From Actinomycetes bacterium (lineage in GTDB: Bacteria > Actinomycetota > Acidimicrobiia > Acidimicrobiales > Bog-793): 41,517 bases of DNA. The stretch is from NCBI GenBank assembly GCA_021796535.1, contig JAKABW010000016.1:1-41517 (forward strand), in the 5' to 3' direction. The notes beneath the pieces were generated by a model. The model was not told the DNA's origin, ran no database searches, and was given only the letters and a program-made list of their open reading frames with translations. A program made the position numbers and the translations under genes. Below, piece after piece: positions 25,629 to 34,514 of the stretch (positions within the stretch are counted from its first letter, which is position 1; every line of letters begins with the position of its first letter).

Positions 25629-25781
25629 CTATTGCTACGCTAACCAATTTTTGAGATCCCGTTGCGGTTATTTTCATAAATTTATAAAAGCAATCAAAGA
25701 CCATATTGCTCTTTTGCCCGCACGGGTGAGAGCGGCGGGTGGTATTTTGATATTGATAAGGCAAAATTTTTGGGGAAGCAT

Positions 25782-26642
25782 GTGACAAATACTTGGTTGG
25801 AAAGAGGATTTCTTTTATACGCGCATCAAGGAGGTGCGCTGGAAGCTCCGGCCAGCACCCTGTTTGCAATAGAACAAGCCATTGCCAATGGGGCAAACGC
25901 CATAGAGCTGGATGTCCATTGCAGTAAAGACGGAGTTTTGCTGGTCGGTCACGATCCCATCGTGGACACCACTTCCGACGGCAAGGGAGCGATAGCCGAT
26001 TTGGACTATGGGTACATCTCCCAATTGGATAACGCTTACTATTTTATTCCCGACAAGGGAGCCGTTAAGCCGGCAGATGACGCCGATCCCAAAGAGGTTT
26101 ATCCGTACAGGGGTCGCGCTTGTGATGATTTTAAATTCAGATTTGCCAGATTGGAAGAAGTGTTGTCAAGTTTTCCCGACCCCGTTTACAATTTCGACAT
26201 CAAAGAGACGGCACCTTCGGTAGAGCCGTATGAAGCTTTGCTGGCAACGGTATTGAGGCAATATCAACGAAGTGACAACGTTATAGTGGCTTCATTCCAC
26301 GATAAAGCCATAGAAACATTTTCAGTGGCGGCTCCCGAGTTTGCCACGGCGCCGGGAGCGGAGGAGACGACCGCTTTCGGACAGGCCTTTTTCACAAAAA
26401 AATCCCTGCCGGATTCCATCAGGCGTCACGCGGCTTTACAGATTCCGTTTAAGTTGAGAAATTTCAAGATTGTCACCCCTGAGTTTGTGCACACCGCTCA
26501 CGAGTTGGGTCTGGCCGTTCACGTATGGACTGTCAATGACACGGAGGAGGCCTCGGAGCTCTTGGATGCGAAGGTGGACGGAATTATGACGGACAGACCC
26601 AAGTTGCTTGCAAATCAGCCGACTGTCAGATCCTTACTTTAA
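25782..26642 (+). CDS. Glycerophosphodiester phosphodiesterase (GDPD) family
   Basis: The protein has 286 aa from the GTG preceded by GGGGA (5 nt); a TTG at 25770 in frame is an alternative. TIM-barrel GDPD motifs are LLYAHQGGALEAPASTLFAI, AIELDVHCSKDGVLLVGHDP, FNFDIKE-type YNFDIKETAP, VIVASFHDKAIETF and LAVHVWTVND...GIMTDRP. The usual HR...PENT signature reads HQ...PAST, so the phosphate-contacting Arg is Gln and the PEN Glu is Ala. The metal-binding ExD (ELD) and the second His (GHDP) are retained. From memory this AHQGG/APSST variant is common among actinobacteria. There is no signal peptide, so a cytosolic role in glycerophosphodiester or related lipid turnover is likely. Confidence 0.9.
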   Translation: MTNTWLERGFLLYAHQGGALEAPASTLFAIEQAIANGANAIELDVHCSKDGVLLVGHDPIVDTTSDGKGAIADLDYGYISQLDNAYYFIPDKGAVKPADDADPKEVYPYRGRACDDFKFRFARLEEVLSSFPDPVYNFDIKETAPSVEPYEALLATVLRQYQRSDNVIVASFHDKAIETFSVAAPEFATAPGAEETTAFGQAFFTKKSLPDSIRRHAALQIPFKLRNFKIVTPEFVHTAHELGLAVHVWTVNDTEEASELLDAKVDGIMTDRPKLLANQPTVRSLL

Positions 26643-26682
26643 AATAAGCATAAAGCCTCATGGCATTGGCTTCGGATCAGAT

Positions 26683-26766
26683 CTAGCCTCTGCCGCAGTT
26701 GGGTTTTTTGCCGTGGTTGGCGTTCTTCTTTTTTCTGAGTTTTCTTTTATTGGTTCTTTTCGACAT
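26683..26766 (-). CDS. bL37-like 27-aa ribosomal protein
   Basis: A 28-codon minus-strand frame encodes a highly basic 27-residue peptide: SKR start, KRKLRKKK, then NANHGKKPN and a CGRG tail. The basic N-half plus ANHGK(R/K)PN is the signature of bL37, the small 50S protein found in mycobacteria and other actinobacteria (ANHGKRPN in those I recall). The position, between the GDPD gene and the DUF192-like gene, holds no other gene. No SD is present; a TACTAT box lies 9 nt upstream of the ATG, so a leaderless or near-leaderless mRNA is possible. Too short for ordinary gene finders. Confidence 0.82.
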   Translation of the reverse strand: MSKRTNKRKLRKKKNANHGKKPNCGRG

Positions 26767-26864
26767 AGGTACTAGATAGTACTAGAAAATTTTACATCAA
26801 ATCCTAACTTTCCCATATTTATCATCCGGCCTCAGATGCCGTTTTCTCACGGCACAGCCCTACT

Positions 26865-26893
26865 TTGCATGATAGAATTAACGTAATTATGCA
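26865..26893 (+). promoter_or_regulatory. Candidate promoter for the DUF192-like gene
   Basis: TTGCAT (26865-26870) and TATGCA (26888-26893) are separated by 17 bp, about 32 bp before the GTG at 26926. The -10 is imperfect; a TAGAAT also lies inside the spacer. Confidence 0.35.
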
Positions 26894-26925
26894 ATCCGAG
26901 CAAGGAGTTAAGTCGGAGGCTTACT

Positions 26926-27264
26926 GTGGCCTGGCTTATATATGAAGGACAAGTTGTCGCCAGCGTAGATTCACGGTATAGTGTCAAATCGAGATCTTTT
27001 CAAAGTTGTCATAAAAAATTAATCGCCGTCCGAGGGGTTTTGCTCATAAAGCATACGGCGGTTATTCACAATCTGGGCGCTCCCGCGGCGGTTGACGTTG
27101 TCTTGCTTGACAAAGATTTCGTTGTGATCAAAGAGATGCTTTTGGAAAAGAATAGAATTTTGCTTATCAACAGAGCAGCAAAGTATATTCTGCTCGCATC
27201 CCCGAAAACCTTGGCCAATTATCCCATAGGGAAAGGGGATTCACTCAGACTGACCGATGATTAA
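26926..27264 (+). CDS. DUF192/UPF0127-like small protein
   Basis: The protein has 112 aa and starts with GTG, with CGGAGG 6-7 nt upstream. The fold pattern, a first beta-strand with a mid-domain ...AAVDVVLLDKDFVVIKEMLLEKNRILLI... and a final NYPIGKGDSLRL, resembles DUF192 (IPLDMIFID...IV.......VLELNAG....GIKPGD). The first part of the family (the GLM/W-MKNT motifs) is poorly conserved or missing here, so the assignment is tentative. No signal peptide. It lies 107 bp upstream of rsmI. Confidence 0.6.
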   Translation: MAWLIYEGQVVASVDSRYSVKSRSFQSCHKKLIAVRGVLLIKHTAVIHNLGAPAAVDVVLLDKDFVVIKEMLLEKNRILLINRAAKYILLASPKTLANYPIGKGDSLRLTDD

Positions 27265-27359
27265 AAGTTTTCTGCCGCTTTTTGGACAATTGAATAATTT
27301 TTTCAGGAGGCTTTTGATCTGCGTACGTTTATGTTTCTCGCCGCCGTGCTTGAATGTTG

Positions 27360-27365
27360 TAAAAT
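27360..27365 (+). promoter_or_regulatory. Putative -10 element (TAAAAT) of leaderless rsmI mRNA
   Basis: TAAAAT is followed by AGTCGG and the GTG start at 27372: 6 nt, with no SD in that interval. A GGAGG at 27306-27310 is too far upstream to serve rsmI. Confidence 0.5.
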
Positions 27366-27371
27366 AGTCGG

Positions 27372-28256
27372 GTGACCGGCACCTTGTACATAGTGGCTAC
27401 CCCCATCGGCAATCTCAAAGATGTTACACAAAGGGCCATAGATATTTTGGCAGCCTGTGAGCTGATATGTTGTGAAGACACCAGGCATTCCGGAATGTTG
27501 TTGAAGAATCTGGGAATTGTCCCTAAGTCTCTTCTTCCTCTTCACAAGCTAAACGAAGCTTCCCAAACCGGAAAAGTCTTAAAGACTTTGCTGTCGGGCG
27601 CCGACGCAGCGCTTATATCCGATGCCGGCACGCCCCTCATATCCGATCCCGGAGAAAAACTGGTTGCGGCGGCCATAGAGGTCGGCGTTATACTGCGGGC
27701 AATACCCGGCCCCTCGTCAATTTTGGCGGCCTTGGTTGTGAGCGGCCTCAACTTGGAGAGGTGGAGTTTTGAGGGCTTTTTCTGCCGGAAAGGCTCAGAC
27801 CGTTTTGAACAAATACGGAAATTGAAATTTACGGAGAGCGTGTCTTTGTTCTTTGAATCTCCGAAAAGAATAGAACAGACCCTTGCCGCTCTGTTGCGCT
27901 ATCTGGAGCCTGAACGCAAAATAGTTATTGCCAGAGAACTTACCAAGGTGTATGAAGAAGTTTGGAGAGGCACGCTGGCCGAGTCCGTGACTTACTTGGC
28001 CGACAAGCCAAGTATAAAAGGAGAGTTTATCCTTATTGTGGACAGATGCCGGTCGGAGAATGCGGAAAGTGAGGATAGGAGACAGGCCTTTCATATGCTC
28101 CATAAACTTTTTATCAACGGCTACGGCCGCCAAGATGCCTTGAAGACGGTGAGCACCTTGACCGATGTCGCTCATCGGGAGCTTTACGATGTCTCGCTTG
28201 AAATTTGGAGAGGGATTGAATTCGGAACTCCCGATGCAAACTCTCCCGTCGGTTGA
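27372..28256 (+). CDS. rsmI: 16S rRNA (cytidine-1402-2'-O)-methyltransferase RsmI
   Basis: The protein has 294 aa, a tetrapyrrole-methylase-fold (SPOUT-unrelated, class III) SAM enzyme. Diagnostic stretches are TLYIVATPIGNLKDVTQRA, CEDTRHSGMLLKN, ALISDAGTPLISDPGEKLV and IPGPSSILAALVVSGL, plus FEGFFCRKGSDR and ERKIVIARELTKVYEEVWRG. It methylates the ribose of C1402 in the 30S decoding centre. The GTG fits a leaderless transcript. The neighbours tatD and metG are typical for actinobacteria. Confidence 0.96.
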   Translation: MTGTLYIVATPIGNLKDVTQRAIDILAACELICCEDTRHSGMLLKNLGIVPKSLLPLHKLNEASQTGKVLKTLLSGADAALISDAGTPLISDPGEKLVAAAIEVGVILRAIPGPSSILAALVVSGLNLERWSFEGFFCRKGSDRFEQIRKLKFTESVSLFFESPKRIEQTLAALLRYLEPERKIVIARELTKVYEEVWRGTLAESVTYLADKPSIKGEFILIVDRCRSENAESEDRRQAFHMLHKLFINGYGRQDALKTVSTLTDVAHRELYDVSLEIWRGIEFGTPDANSPVG

Positions 28257-28615
28257 CACATCAGACGTTGGCGGGAATTTTCGGCGGCAAAGTTTTTTAA
28301 AAAACCGACGCCGTAGACAAAAAGCGCCGAAGATAAGATGAAATGGGTTTTTGCCGGAACTGTAGTCATGAAATCGCTCTTGACGGCGATATCCGCAGAG
28401 GAATGCCTGCGGTTTTTGGCAATGCCGTAATTTGCGCATCCTCTCTGCGGGAGTAAATGATGTCCCCGGGCAATGCAACCGGGTTCAATATGGACGAAAT
28501 GTATTTCATCCCTTTGGACCGAATTTTCCGATATGTGTTGATGCGCTTGGAAATGGCTTCAATTATGTGAGAAAATATATGAAAATTGTTTTAATGATGT
28601 TTGGCGGAAGGAAAT
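28257..28615 (+). other. Intergenic region between rsmI and tatD
   Basis: No gene or tRNA was found in these 359 bp. It contains the hairpin at 28282-28313 and, near its 3' end, a TTGGAA (28547-28552) that might be a -35 for tatD with GAAAAT 18 bp further on; this is weak. The tatD SD (GGAAGGA) closes the region. Confidence 0.5.
28282..28313 (+). terminator. Hairpin after rsmI, possible terminator
   Basis: Outer arms CGGCG (28282-28286) and CGCCG (28309-28313) flank a perfect 14-bp palindrome, GTTTTTTAAAAAAC (28292-28305). It lies 26 nt past the rsmI stop. The internal T-run rather than a trailing one makes a classic intrinsic terminator uncertain. Confidence 0.4.
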
Positions 28616-29527
28616 ATGGCGGATAGCAAGACATCCTGGATGGATACCCACTGCCATTTGGAAAATTCCATAGAACTCGGGAGTGTACTTTTCAATGCGG
28701 TTTCATCCGGAGTTTCCAGGTTGGTAAATGTCGGCACGGACATAGGCACTTCTTTGCAGGTCTTGAATCTGACGTCAGAAATAAGCTCTGCCAAAAAAGC
28801 CGGTTTGTCCATAGCCGAATTTTTGGACAGACATTTGCAGACGGCCGAAAAAGCATATCAACTGGCAGACGGAGTCGACAGTGGGGAGATTGAGAACCTC
28901 GGCTTACCCGATGTTTGGGCGGCTCTCGGGGTGCATCCGCATGACGCGAAAAACGGTGTCGAACCGTTGCATGATCTGTTAAAAGGAGCCGCCAAAGGAG
29001 AAAAAGGTATGCCGGGAAGCGTGATTGCGGTGGGTGAGTGCGGTCTCGATTATTATTACAATAACTCCACCGTTGAAGACCAGAAAAAAACTTTTTCCCG
29101 GCAGATCGAATTCGCCAACGAATTCGGCCTTTCTCTGGTAATCCATACCCGCGATGCCTGGGATGATACGTTTGCAATTCTAAAAGAGCACAAGATGCCT
29201 GTGAATACCGTCATTCACTGCTTTACGGGCGGAGTTGCCGAAGCGCGGCGGGCTCTTGATCTCGGTGCTCACATTTCTTTTAGCGGCATAGTGACATTCA
29301 AGAATGCGCTGGACATACAAGATGCGGCAAAATTTTGTCCCGTTGACAAAATACTCATTGAAACGGATTCTCCTTATTTGGCGCCGGTTCCTCACAGAGG
29401 CAAGAAGAATCAGCCCGCATTCGTGGGTCTGGTGGGGGAATACATTGCCGCTCTGCGGGCTATGGACGCTCAGGATTTTGCGGAAACCGTTATTTTGAAT
29501 GCACAGAGGGCTTTCGCTCTGGGATAA
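28616..29527 (+). CDS. tatD: TatD-family metal-dependent deoxyribonuclease
   Basis: The protein has 303 aa from the ATG with GGAAGGA just upstream (an in-frame TTG at 28601 lacks an SD). The amidohydrolase-type TIM barrel has the metal residues in MDTHCHLEN, GVHPHDAKN, VAVGECGLDYYYNN, LVIHTRDAWDDT, VIHCFTGG and ILIETDSPYLAPVPHRGK. Family members are Mg2+-dependent 3'-5' DNases (or D-aminoacyl-tRNA deacylase relatives) in the cytosol. Compared with E. coli TatD there is an insertion of about 40 residues after the first strand (about 45-85). Same strand as rsmI and metG. Confidence 0.94.
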   Translation: MADSKTSWMDTHCHLENSIELGSVLFNAVSSGVSRLVNVGTDIGTSLQVLNLTSEISSAKKAGLSIAEFLDRHLQTAEKAYQLADGVDSGEIENLGLPDVWAALGVHPHDAKNGVEPLHDLLKGAAKGEKGMPGSVIAVGECGLDYYYNNSTVEDQKKTFSRQIEFANEFGLSLVIHTRDAWDDTFAILKEHKMPVNTVIHCFTGGVAEARRALDLGAHISFSGIVTFKNALDIQDAAKFCPVDKILIETDSPYLAPVPHRGKKNQPAFVGLVGEYIAALRAMDAQDFAETVILNAQRAFALG

Positions 29528-29583
29528 AGATCCGGTACCCCACGTCGACGCCGCTCATGCGGCGGAGAGCGGTTGCCTTGCCT

Positions 29584-30315
29584 TTATTCCAATCCTGTCT
29601 TGGCAATCGGAGTCGATTTTTTTGGCACGCTGACTTTAAAAGCAATGTTCCATTTCAGAAAAGTCAGGCTTGCCGCACCGGTTTTCCCCTGTGTAAGGGT
29701 GGCTTTGAGCGGCAGGTGACTGCCGGTCGGACTGACATATAACGTCTCGGTCTCCTTTATGCCCCCGACGGAAGTAGGGTGTCCCAGAATGCCCATTACT
29801 TTTTTACCGTTCAGGCGAGGGTTTTTTAAATATGTGAGGTTGCCCGGAATTTTAATCTGCTGTATTTGCCCGGAAAGTGTCAGTGAGGATGTTAAGTTGA
29901 TATATGTAACGTCAGATTTTGGTATGAATATCCATTTGTTGCCGTATTTTGCGGCACCCTGCTTTTTGAATCCGTAAAAAACTGTCAAAGTATAAGAGGT
30001 TGCTTTCAGGAAAAGTTTTCCTTTCAGGAAACGCTCTTCCGAAAACCCTTTTGTTTTGCCTCGCTGGTATTCCGACGTTATGTATCCCTGGTAGCGGTTT
30101 ACATATCCGTCTTGTCTGATGGTTATCTGCCCCAGGTGATCGTAGTTTTGGTAATGGAGAGAGTTCATTTTATTGCCGGATTTTATTGTCATGCCCAAAA
30201 TCTGCGCTGCCGACGGGTGTTTGGCGGGAGCGGAAGCAAAGGCCGAGGTGTTTGGCATAAGCAGTGCCGCGCACAGGACGGTTGCAGGTACAACTTTTAC
30301 AAATATTTTTTTCAC
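29584..30315 (-). CDS. Secreted beta-rich protein of unknown function
   Basis: The protein has 243 aa. A Sec-type signal peptide spans residues 1-27 or so (KKIF positives, hydrophobic VVPATVLCAALLM, cleavage near AFA-SA). Its Cys is not in a lipobox, so a lipoprotein is unlikely. The mature part is rich in Thr, Lys, Gly and Tyr, with alternating strands (QITIRQDGYVNRYQGYITSE, LKATSYTLTVFYGF), suggesting a LolA/LppX-like or other beta fold; I cannot assign a family. The GTG start has GGGGGAG 4 nt upstream. It interrupts the rsmI-tatD-metG block on the opposite strand. Confidence 0.82.
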   Translation of the reverse strand: MKKIFVKVVPATVLCAALLMPNTSAFASAPAKHPSAAQILGMTIKSGNKMNSLHYQNYDHLGQITIRQDGYVNRYQGYITSEYQRGKTKGFSEERFLKGKLFLKATSYTLTVFYGFKKQGAAKYGNKWIFIPKSDVTYINLTSSLTLSGQIQQIKIPGNLTYLKNPRLNGKKVMGILGHPTSVGGIKETETLYVSPTGSHLPLKATLTQGKTGAASLTFLKWNIAFKVSVPKKSTPIAKTGLE

Positions 30316-30906
30316 TTGACTCCCCCGAGATCTGCCCTGCGGCTTTATTTACAATATAAACCAGCCGGCGTCCAAACTGGACGCACGGCACCATTTTTTA
30401 CAGAGAGATAACAATTGACGCCGGAAGCCGTTATAGTCCGCAACACAAACCGTGCCGGAACTTCCGGCTCGGCAATTTCTGCCCTTTCGCCGAACGTTTT
30501 TTGACCGGACGCTTTAATTCCTCGGATTTGAATCAACGCCCGCGGCGCATGAAAATTTTTTGTTCCGATGAACGTCGATAACTCAAGCTCAGGCAATTTT
30601 TTATATGGCACATCTTTTGCGTCGCACCGGAGAGGCAATGCGTATTCGGGCCGCGCAGACAAAACAGGGTGGGTCCATATATTGTCCAGCGAACCCAAAT
30701 GTTTCGGCAACGCTCAGGCAAAATTTGTTGTCGACACCCATACAGTGCAGATTTGGGTTTGCATCTATGCCATAAAAGAGTTTTTGAGCGTTTATAATAA
30801 ATATCCGCGAGTACGACTTTCATAAAGCGGATCCGGGACACTGCCCGCCGGATGCGCCCGATCGCGGATGTAAGGAATTTCCCGATGTATCAAAATATCA
30901 ATTACT
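30316..30906 (+). other. 591-bp intergenic region upstream of metG
   Basis: No confidently recognised gene. It holds a perfect 7-bp hairpin GCGTCCA-AAC-TGGACGC (30368-30384) followed ten bases later by TTTTTT on the plus strand, and a TATAAT at 30793-30798 without a clear -35. Minus-strand frames at 30345-30710 (121 codons) and 30533-30841 (102 codons) are open but show no family motif, signal peptide or good SD. They may be chance or gene remnants. Confidence 0.4.
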
Positions 30907-32712
30907 ATGTCAGATGGAAGAGAAGCAGTGCCAACAAATAGAATGGGGAAAAGTCAACTTGTGCAACGTATAGGGATTTTTGTGGCGTGGCCGTATGCCA
31001 ACGGCCCCAGGCACGTGGGACACGGTGCCGCTTTGGTTCCGGCGGACGTGGTTGCCCGCTACGAACGTGCCCGCGGTTCTGAAGTATTGATGGTGAGCGG
31101 CACCGACGAATATGGGACACCAAACATGATTGCAGCCGAAAAGCGCGGGATGTCAACGAAGTCTTTTGTCGATATGACAAGCGCCGTCATCAGGAACGAT
31201 TTTATCGGTCTTGGCATGAGTTACAATTGGTTTACACACACGACAAGCCCGAACCATGCCAATGTTGCCCAGAATTTTTTTGCCAACTTGGTTGACTCCG
31301 GGTACATTTCTCTGGGTGTCATGAACGGCAGTTTCGACTCTGTCACCTCGCAGGCGCTTCCCGATCGATACGTTGAAGGGACATGTCCAATTTGTGGTGC
31401 CGCCGATGCCCGGGGAGATCAATGCGACACATGTACGTCTCTGCTCGATCCCACCGAATTGATCGAGCCCCATTCCTCTCTTACACAAAACCCCGTCGTC
31501 TTTCGGCCAACCGAACATTATTTTTTGAATCTCGATATTCTCCGTGAAGAAGTCAAGGGTTTTATCGACAATAACCCCAACTTACGGACTGAGGCAAAAA
31601 AACTTTCGGAAAGTCTTGTGAGCGAGCTGAGGCCGCGTGCCATCACCCGCGATCTTGCTTGGGGAATCCCTTTGCCCGACGGTTATGAATTAAAAAGCGG
31701 TGAAAACCGTGTTTTGTATGTTTGGTTTGAGGCCGTGATCGGCTATCTTTCTGCCTCTATCGAATGGGCCAATCGGGAGCAAAATCCGGAAGTATGGAAA
31801 GACTGGTGGAGAGAAGGCTGTTCAAAGAGCTATTATTTTATGGGTAAAGATAACGTGCCCTTCCATACAATTATTTGGCCGGCTCTTATCGCTGCGAGAA
31901 ATCACAATGTGAGCGACGGCGAGGTCTTACTCAAGAAACCCGACATCGTTGCCAGCACGGGCAACCTTAACTTTGGAGGTTCCAAATTCAGTACCAGCCG
32001 GGGTAACGTGGCATATATCAAAGACATGCTGGAGATCGTCGGTCCGGACGCTCTCCGGTACTATCTGATTGCGGCGGGACCGGAAAATAAAGACAGCAGC
32101 TTTACGATCGAAGAGCTAGTTCAGCGTTACAACAGCGAGTTGCTGGCAAAGTGGGGCAACTTGGTGAGCCGTGTCACGAACTTGATCTACAGAGATTTCA
32201 ACGGGGTAGTGCCGCAAGCGGATCTTGTCAAAAGCGAGGACACGGAACTTCTGGAAAGTGTGAAGAAAGCATACGGCAGTGTCGGCGATTTGATCGAAAG
32301 AGTTAAATTGGCGGCCGCATTGCGTGAAGTCATGGACTGTATCTCGTTGGCCAATAAATATATTGTCGAAGAAAAGCCCTGGGAGTCCGCCGTTCTTGAA
32401 AGCGGCCGCTCGGCTCAGGTTCTCACAACGCTTTCGCTGTTTATCGAAAATGCCAATAAATTGCTGTGTCCGTTTATACCGCACGCCAGTCAGCGTGTCA
32501 GTGAGGCATTCGGTTCGGAAGAGATCATTTCTCCGATGCCGACAGAATCGCACAATATGTACGGACAAGCGGTACTTACCGGAAATTATGCAGAAGGCTT
32601 TGCATGGGAGTACTCTCACGCTTGGCAGGGCAATAAGCTAAAAAACGGGAAGGCATCCATTTTCGCCAAGTACAAAGTGGAAGATATTCTGAATACTTTC
32701 AACGGCATCTGA
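30907..32712 (+). CDS. metG: Methionyl-tRNA synthetase
   Basis: The protein has 601 aa. Class I Rossmann fold with WPYANGPRHVGHG (HIGH variant HVGH at 36-39), a zinc knuckle with CPICGAADARGDQCDTC, VLYVWFEAVIGYLSASIEW, FMGKDNVPFHTIIWP, and the KMSKS-type loop KFSTS at 360-364. The C-terminal helical anticodon-binding domain is present; the EMAPII-like tRNA-binding extension is absent. It charges tRNA-Met. The ATG at 30907 lacks an SD; the ATG at 30943 is an alternative start that would still keep the whole Rossmann fold. Confidence 0.96.
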   Translation: MSDGREAVPTNRMGKSQLVQRIGIFVAWPYANGPRHVGHGAALVPADVVARYERARGSEVLMVSGTDEYGTPNMIAAEKRGMSTKSFVDMTSAVIRNDFIGLGMSYNWFTHTTSPNHANVAQNFFANLVDSGYISLGVMNGSFDSVTSQALPDRYVEGTCPICGAADARGDQCDTCTSLLDPTELIEPHSSLTQNPVVFRPTEHYFLNLDILREEVKGFIDNNPNLRTEAKKLSESLVSELRPRAITRDLAWGIPLPDGYELKSGENRVLYVWFEAVIGYLSASIEWANREQNPEVWKDWWREGCSKSYYFMGKDNVPFHTIIWPALIAARNHNVSDGEVLLKKPDIVASTGNLNFGGSKFSTSRGNVAYIKDMLEIVGPDALRYYLIAAGPENKDSSFTIEELVQRYNSELLAKWGNLVSRVTNLIYRDFNGVVPQADLVKSEDTELLESVKKAYGSVGDLIERVKLAAALREVMDCISLANKYIVEEKPWESAVLESGRSAQVLTTLSLFIENANKLLCPFIPHASQRVSEAFGSEEIISPMPTESHNMYGQAVLTGNYAEGFAWEYSHAWQGNKLKNGKASIFAKYKVEDILNTFNGI

Positions 32713-32975
32713 TCCGGCGCTGCGGAAACCGCCGTTCTGTGCGGGGAAACTCTCATCCGGGCGGGCGTTGAGGCATTACCGGCAACAGCCGAACGATAAA
32801 GAAACTCAAAGCCCCGCAGTCGTCATGCACCAAGCCGCTTTCCCGCTGTCAAAACCAGTCTTTGCCGACGAAAATCTATCCGGGAAGCGGTATGAACGAA
32901 ACCGGCCCGGAAGGCAAAGAGCCATGACAATCCGGCTGTGTGTGGATAACCTGTATTATAAGCGACGTTGAAAAC

Positions 32976-34508
32976 TTAAGCCGCCGGTTCGCTTTCCGGT
33001 TCGATATTGACTTGGAGTGTTTTATGCCGACCGTGAAGCACTCTGGTTGCCGAAAGAACCGCCGCCACCACCAAAAGGGCCATGGAGACATAAAAAGCCG
33101 AATGCAACCCGTTGGTGAAAGCCGCGGCCGTCTTGGCGTGTAGGTTGGCGGAACCCACAAAAATCGCAAATGCAAGTCCGCGTGATATGGATTTGGAAGC
33201 CACCAGAATCGCCAAAGAGAAAGAAAATACCATTCCTACATTGGCAAAAGTTCTGAGAGCTCCGGATGTGATGCCGAAAAGCTCCTGAGGCGACGCTTTC
33301 ATCACGGCGGTTGTGTTGGCCGGGAAAAAACTGCTGCCTCCTATGCCGTTTATGATACTGGCGACCACCACCACCCATAGTGTGGTGGTATCGGTCAGGT
33401 GTGCATAGATAAAAAGCGCCACTACTTGGATACCCAGCCCAACCGTGGCAGGGAGGATCGGGCCTATTTTGTCCACAATTCTTCCTATGACGGGCGCCAC
33501 GAATCCTCCGAATATATATCCCGGAACCAAGAGGAGGGAAGCATGTATCGGAGAAAGTCCCCTGGCGCCTTGCAGGTACATGATGACAAGGAACAATACG
33601 GCGTAGTTGCCGAGTCCTTGGAAGAGGGAGGCCAAAAGAGACGGAGACATGGTCGGTATTTTAAAAAGAGACAGTTGAAGCATGGGTTCTTTTTGGCCTC
33701 TTTCGATCAGGGCGAAAACGATTATCATCACAACTCCGCCGATGAAATAACCCCAAATCTGGGCGTCCAGCGCTCTGCTTGTCAATTGAGTCGAGGCCCA
33801 TAAAATACCGAAAAGGCCGAGCCCGAGAGTAATCATGCCAAAAAAGTCTATTTTATGGGAGACCCGCTGGCTGTTGTCGTGCAGGACTTTGAAAGCGAGA
33901 ACGACGGCGAAGATACCTATGGGAATATTGATTCCGAACACCCAACGCCAGTTAAAGTAAGTCACGATGACTCCGCCGAGTACGATACCGAGTACGGCAC
34001 CGAGAGACCAGCCTACGGCGTTAAAACCATAAGCGCGCCCTCTTTTTTCCGGGGGGAAAAGATCCGCTATGACAGCTCCGCTGTTTGCCGTGACAAGCGC
34101 TGCTCCCAGGCCTTGCAGAATTCTAAAGATGATAATAGAGCTTTCGTTCCAGGAAAGAGCACAGAGACCCGATCCTATGACGAAGATAATGAAGCCTGTT
34201 TCGTACATTTTGACCCGACCGTACATATCTCCGAATTTTCCCACTTGAGTGGCAAGTAAGGTGATGATCAGGAGGTAGCCGATCACGACCCAAACAACGG
34301 ATGCGATGGCTACGTGGAGGTTCTTTTCGATTTCCGGAAGCGCCAAAATAACGATTGTCGTATCGACAGCGGTAATGAGCACGCCTGTCATCACGACGGC
34401 CAAAGCAAATCCCAAATGCTTTGTCCCCACATTGGAAGAGGTATGGCCAGAATGCTTTTCGGCGGAGTTGCCGTCTGTCTGCTTGGAAAAGATTCTTTTG
34501 GGTTTCAT
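32976..34508 (-). CDS. DHA2 (EmrB/QacA)-type MFS drug/proton antiporter
   Basis: The protein has 510 aa with about 14 TM helices. TM1 carries the DHA2 motif D1-like ITAVDTTIVILALPEI, followed by WVVIGYLLIITLLATQVGKFGD.YGR (motif A) and RILQGLGAAL (motif B) and GWSLGAVLGIVLGGVIV (motif C, antiporter signature). It should export lipophilic or cationic compounds with proton antiport. The 25-residue hydrophilic N-tail is Lys/Ser-rich. The ATG lies 6 nt after TAGAAT, with no strong SD, consistent with a leaderless mRNA. The 263-bp gap to metG is convergent and shows no clear terminator. Substrate unknown. Confidence 0.93.
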   Translation of the reverse strand: MKPKRIFSKQTDGNSAEKHSGHTSSNVGTKHLGFALAVVMTGVLITAVDTTIVILALPEIEKNLHVAIASVVWVVIGYLLIITLLATQVGKFGDMYGRVKMYETGFIIFVIGSGLCALSWNESSIIIFRILQGLGAALVTANSGAVIADLFPPEKRGRAYGFNAVGWSLGAVLGIVLGGVIVTYFNWRWVFGINIPIGIFAVVLAFKVLHDNSQRVSHKIDFFGMITLGLGLFGILWASTQLTSRALDAQIWGYFIGGVVMIIVFALIERGQKEPMLQLSLFKIPTMSPSLLASLFQGLGNYAVLFLVIMYLQGARGLSPIHASLLLVPGYIFGGFVAPVIGRIVDKIGPILPATVGLGIQVVALFIYAHLTDTTTLWVVVVASIINGIGGSSFFPANTTAVMKASPQELFGITSGALRTFANVGMVFSFSLAILVASKSISRGLAFAIFVGSANLHAKTAAAFTNGLHSAFYVSMALLVVAAVLSATRVLHGRHKTLQVNIEPESEPAA

Positions 34509-34514
34509 GCTCTT

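Noticed and set aside
30520-30545. tRNA T-arm-like GATTCAAATC on the minus strand before metG
   Set aside because: Flanking bases do not form a T stem, and no acceptor, D or anticodon arms can be drawn.
32713-32975. Cobalamin-type or other riboswitch in the GGGGAAACTCTC-containing gap after metG
   Set aside because: No B12-box or other known core; the gap is convergent, so a leader element is not expected there.
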